Below are positions 62,808 through 64,000 of a stretch of 64,000 nt of DNA, one piece after another (position 1 is the stretch's first letter; the number at the start of each line of letters is the position of its first letter). The translations under genes were made by a program, and so were the position numbers. Source of the stretch: Caballeronia udeis (GTDB lineage: Bacteria; Pseudomonadota; Gammaproteobacteria; Burkholderiales; Burkholderiaceae); contig NZ_FCOK02000015.1 in the NCBI RefSeq assembly GCF_001544555.2, positions 1 to 64,000 of the forward strand, read 5' to 3'. The notes below the pieces were generated by a model, which was given only the letters and a program-made list of their open reading frames with translations, was not told where the DNA came from and did not search any database.

Positions 62808-62845
62808 GGGGCGGCTTCAGAAAACGGAATTTAAAGCACGCTAAG
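62808..62845 (+). repeat. 38-bp Tn3-family terminal inverted repeat
   Basis: Reads GGGGCGGCTTCAGAAAACGG and continues to GCACGCTAAG, matching the Tn3-family end pattern (GGGG...GAAAACGGAA...AAAGCACGCTAAG). The tnpA stop (62841-62843) lies inside it, as usual. Confidence 0.93.
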
Positions 62846-64000
62846 CTTCCCTCGATGGACGAAGCGGCCTAAATTTCCCCTGTTCGGGCTTCTGATTTCT
62901 TAACCATAGGTAATCTCCCGCGAGGTTGATGTGCTCCCAACCCAGTGGCGATAGGTATGTCAGCAAGTCGTCGCCGATCAACATGCCTTTGGCGTGCAAT
63001 GCTTGAACGGTTCGCTCGAGGTAGACCGTGTTCCACAAGACGATAGCCGCGGTCACCAGATTCAAGCCGCTGGCCCGAAATCGCTGTTGGTCGAAGCTGC
63101 GGTCTCGGATTTCGCCAAGGCGGTAAAAGAATACGGCACGTGCCAGCGCATTGCGTGCTTCGCCTTTGTTGAGTCCCGCGTGCACGCGCCGGCGAAGTTC
63201 AATGCTTTGTAGCCAGTCGAGGATGAACAAGGTCCGCTCGATGCGGCCGAGCTCACGCAACGCCACCGCTAACCCATTCTGACGGGGGTAGCTACCCAAC
63301 TTTCGCAGCATGAGCGATGCTGTCACGGTTCCTTGCTTGATCGATGCAGCAAGACGCAAAATCTCGTCCCAGTGTTCGCGAATGCATTTTTCATTGATGG
63401 TGCCGCCGATCATTGCCGCAAGTGCGGGATAGTCGCTCGACTTGCCGGGAACGTAAAGCTTCGTGTCACCAAGATCCCGGATCCGCGGAGCGAACCGATA
63501 TCCGAGGAAATGCATTAGCGCAAAGACATGATCGGTGAAACCATTCGTATCGGTGTAATGCTCTTCGATCCGCAAATCGGATTCGTGATACAGCAGGCCG
63601 TCCAGGACATATGTCGAATCTCGCACGCCAACGTTGACGAGTTTCATATTGAAAGGCGCGTACTGATCGGAGATGTGTGTGTAAAACATCCTTCCAGGCT
63701 CGGCCCCGTATTTCGGATTGATGTGACCGGTACTTTCAGCGCGTCCACCGACTTTGAATCGCTGGCCATCTGAGGACGACGTACTCCCATCACCCCAATG
63801 AGCCGCGAACGCTTGCGACGATTGCGCATTGACCAATGCCGCCAATCCCTGAGAGTATGTGTCGTCGCGGATATGCCAAGCCTGTAGCCACGACAACCTC
63901 GCATACGTAGCCCCGGGGCAAGAGTCCGCCATTTTGGTCAACCCGAGATTTATCCCATCGGCCAGAATGGCAGACAGCAGCATTGTCTTGTCCTTGGCGG
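62841..64000 (-). CDS. tnpA: Tn3-family transposase TnpA, C-terminal part
   Basis: The frame is open to the window edge; about 386 residues of a usual 960-1000 are visible. It contains DDE-type core segments: [80 protein letters not shown] and [11 protein letters not shown], then [15 protein letters not shown] and [20 protein letters not shown]. The ATG at 63983 is internal, not the start. Apparently intact within the window. Confidence 0.93.
   Translation of the reverse strand, partial: AKDKTMLLSAILADGINLGLTKMADSCPGATYARLSWLQAWHIRDDTYSQGLAALVNAQSSQAFAAHWGDGSTSSSDGQRFKVGGRAESTGHINPKYGAEPGRMFYTHISDQYAPFNMKLVNVGVRDSTYVLDGLLYHESDLRIEEHYTDTNGFTDHVFALMHFLGYRFAPRIRDLGDTKLYVPGKSSDYPALAAMIGGTINEKCIREHWDEILRLAASIKQGTVTASLMLRKLGSYPRQNGLAVALRELGRIERTLFILDWLQSIELRRRVHAGLNKGEARNALARAVFFYRLGEIRDRSFDQQRFRASGLNLVTAAIVLWNTVYLERTVQALHAKGMLIGDDLLTYLSPLGWEHINLAGDYLWLRNQKPEQGKFRPLRPSREA

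Larger units (their letters stand above)
62808..64000 (-). mobile_element. Tn3-family transposon, left end (continues beyond the window)
   Basis: It begins with a 38-bp Tn3-type terminal repeat and contains the 3' part of tnpA. The element extends to the right past 64000. It landed inside a Tn5-like transposase gene. Confidence 0.9.

Noticed and set aside
38443..62845. The two Tn3-type ends at 38443 and 62808 as left and right ends of one catabolic transposon
   Set aside because: They are in the same orientation, whereas the ends of one Tn3 transposon must be inverted, and the right one belongs to a transposon extending out of the window.

Overview
The window looks like a mobile-element-rich catabolic island of a Burkholderiaceae bacterium, most likely Paraburkholderia/Burkholderia; this is inferred from gene families and order, not from a marker gene. 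It may lie on a plasmid or genomic island: no housekeeping gene, rRNA or tRNA was seen, and about a third of the window is transposons or their debris.

Layout. (1) 1-1652: truncated recombinase and IS110 debris. (2) 1653-8235: a NahR/NagR-type LysR gene diverges from nagAa-I-K-G-H-Ab-L, a complete salicylate -> gentisate -> maleylpyruvate -> fumarylpyruvate -> fumarate + pyruvate operon, with a NahR-box-like site in the intergenic region. (3) 8333-19076: phnR (sigma-54 activator) diverges from phnS-F-E-(LigA-like)-C-D-Ac-Ad-B, the order described for the PAH (naphthalene/phenanthrene) locus of Burkholderia sp. RP007, here with a separate LigA-like small subunit in front of the class III extradiol dioxygenase PhnC. 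The phn dioxygenase has no ferredoxin or reductase of its own; NagAa and NagAb next door are the obvious electron donors. (4) 19473-20110: remnants of an OmpW porin and of a membrane protein. (5) 20116-22074: first copy of a 1,959-bp direct repeat (second copy 57196-59154, exactly 37,080 bp downstream) carrying a FadL/TbuX-type aromatic-uptake porin; it is cut by an IS6 element. (6) 22075-39060: nested mobile elements: IS6, IS91 fragment, IS3 with complete ends, a small redox island (antibiotic-monooxygenase-fold protein / GlxA-type regulator / old yellow enzyme), a UvrB fragment, IS110 inside IS3, IS91, IS66 whose tnpC is interrupted by a full-length group II intron, an IS150-like element inside a hairpin loop, a degenerate Tn3-type end and integrase fragments. 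(7) 39344-61858: a sigma-54 promoter followed by dmpKLMNOP phenol hydroxylase, dmpQ, dmpB, a GlcG-like gene, dmpCEFGHI (catechol meta-cleavage), then tmoABCDEF (toluene/benzene monooxygenase), a zinc alcohol dehydrogenase, tbuX, the ring-fission hydrolase dmpD and a TbuT/XylR-type sigma-54 regulator. (8) 61895-64000: a decayed Tn5-like transposase gene cut by a Tn3-family transposon that runs off the window.

How it works together. PAH is dihydroxylated by PhnAcAd (electrons probably from NagAaAb), oxidised by PhnB, ring-opened by PhnC, isomerised by PhnD, cleaved by PhnE and oxidised by PhnF to salicylate (or the hydroxynaphthoate homologue); salicylate is 5-hydroxylated by NagGH and degraded through gentisate by NagI, NagL and NagK. 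In parallel, toluene or benzene is taken up by TbuX, hydroxylated by TmoABCDEF and DmpKLMNOP to (methyl)catechols, and cleaved by DmpB to semialdehydes that enter either the dehydrogenase branch (DmpC, I, H) or the hydrolase branch (DmpD), both converging on DmpE, G, F to pyruvate and acetyl-CoA. All enzyme families here are known. The parts I find most unusual are the intron-in-tnpC structure with exact in-frame exons, the repeat pair that could excise the whole phenol/toluene block, and the modular assembly of three pathways.
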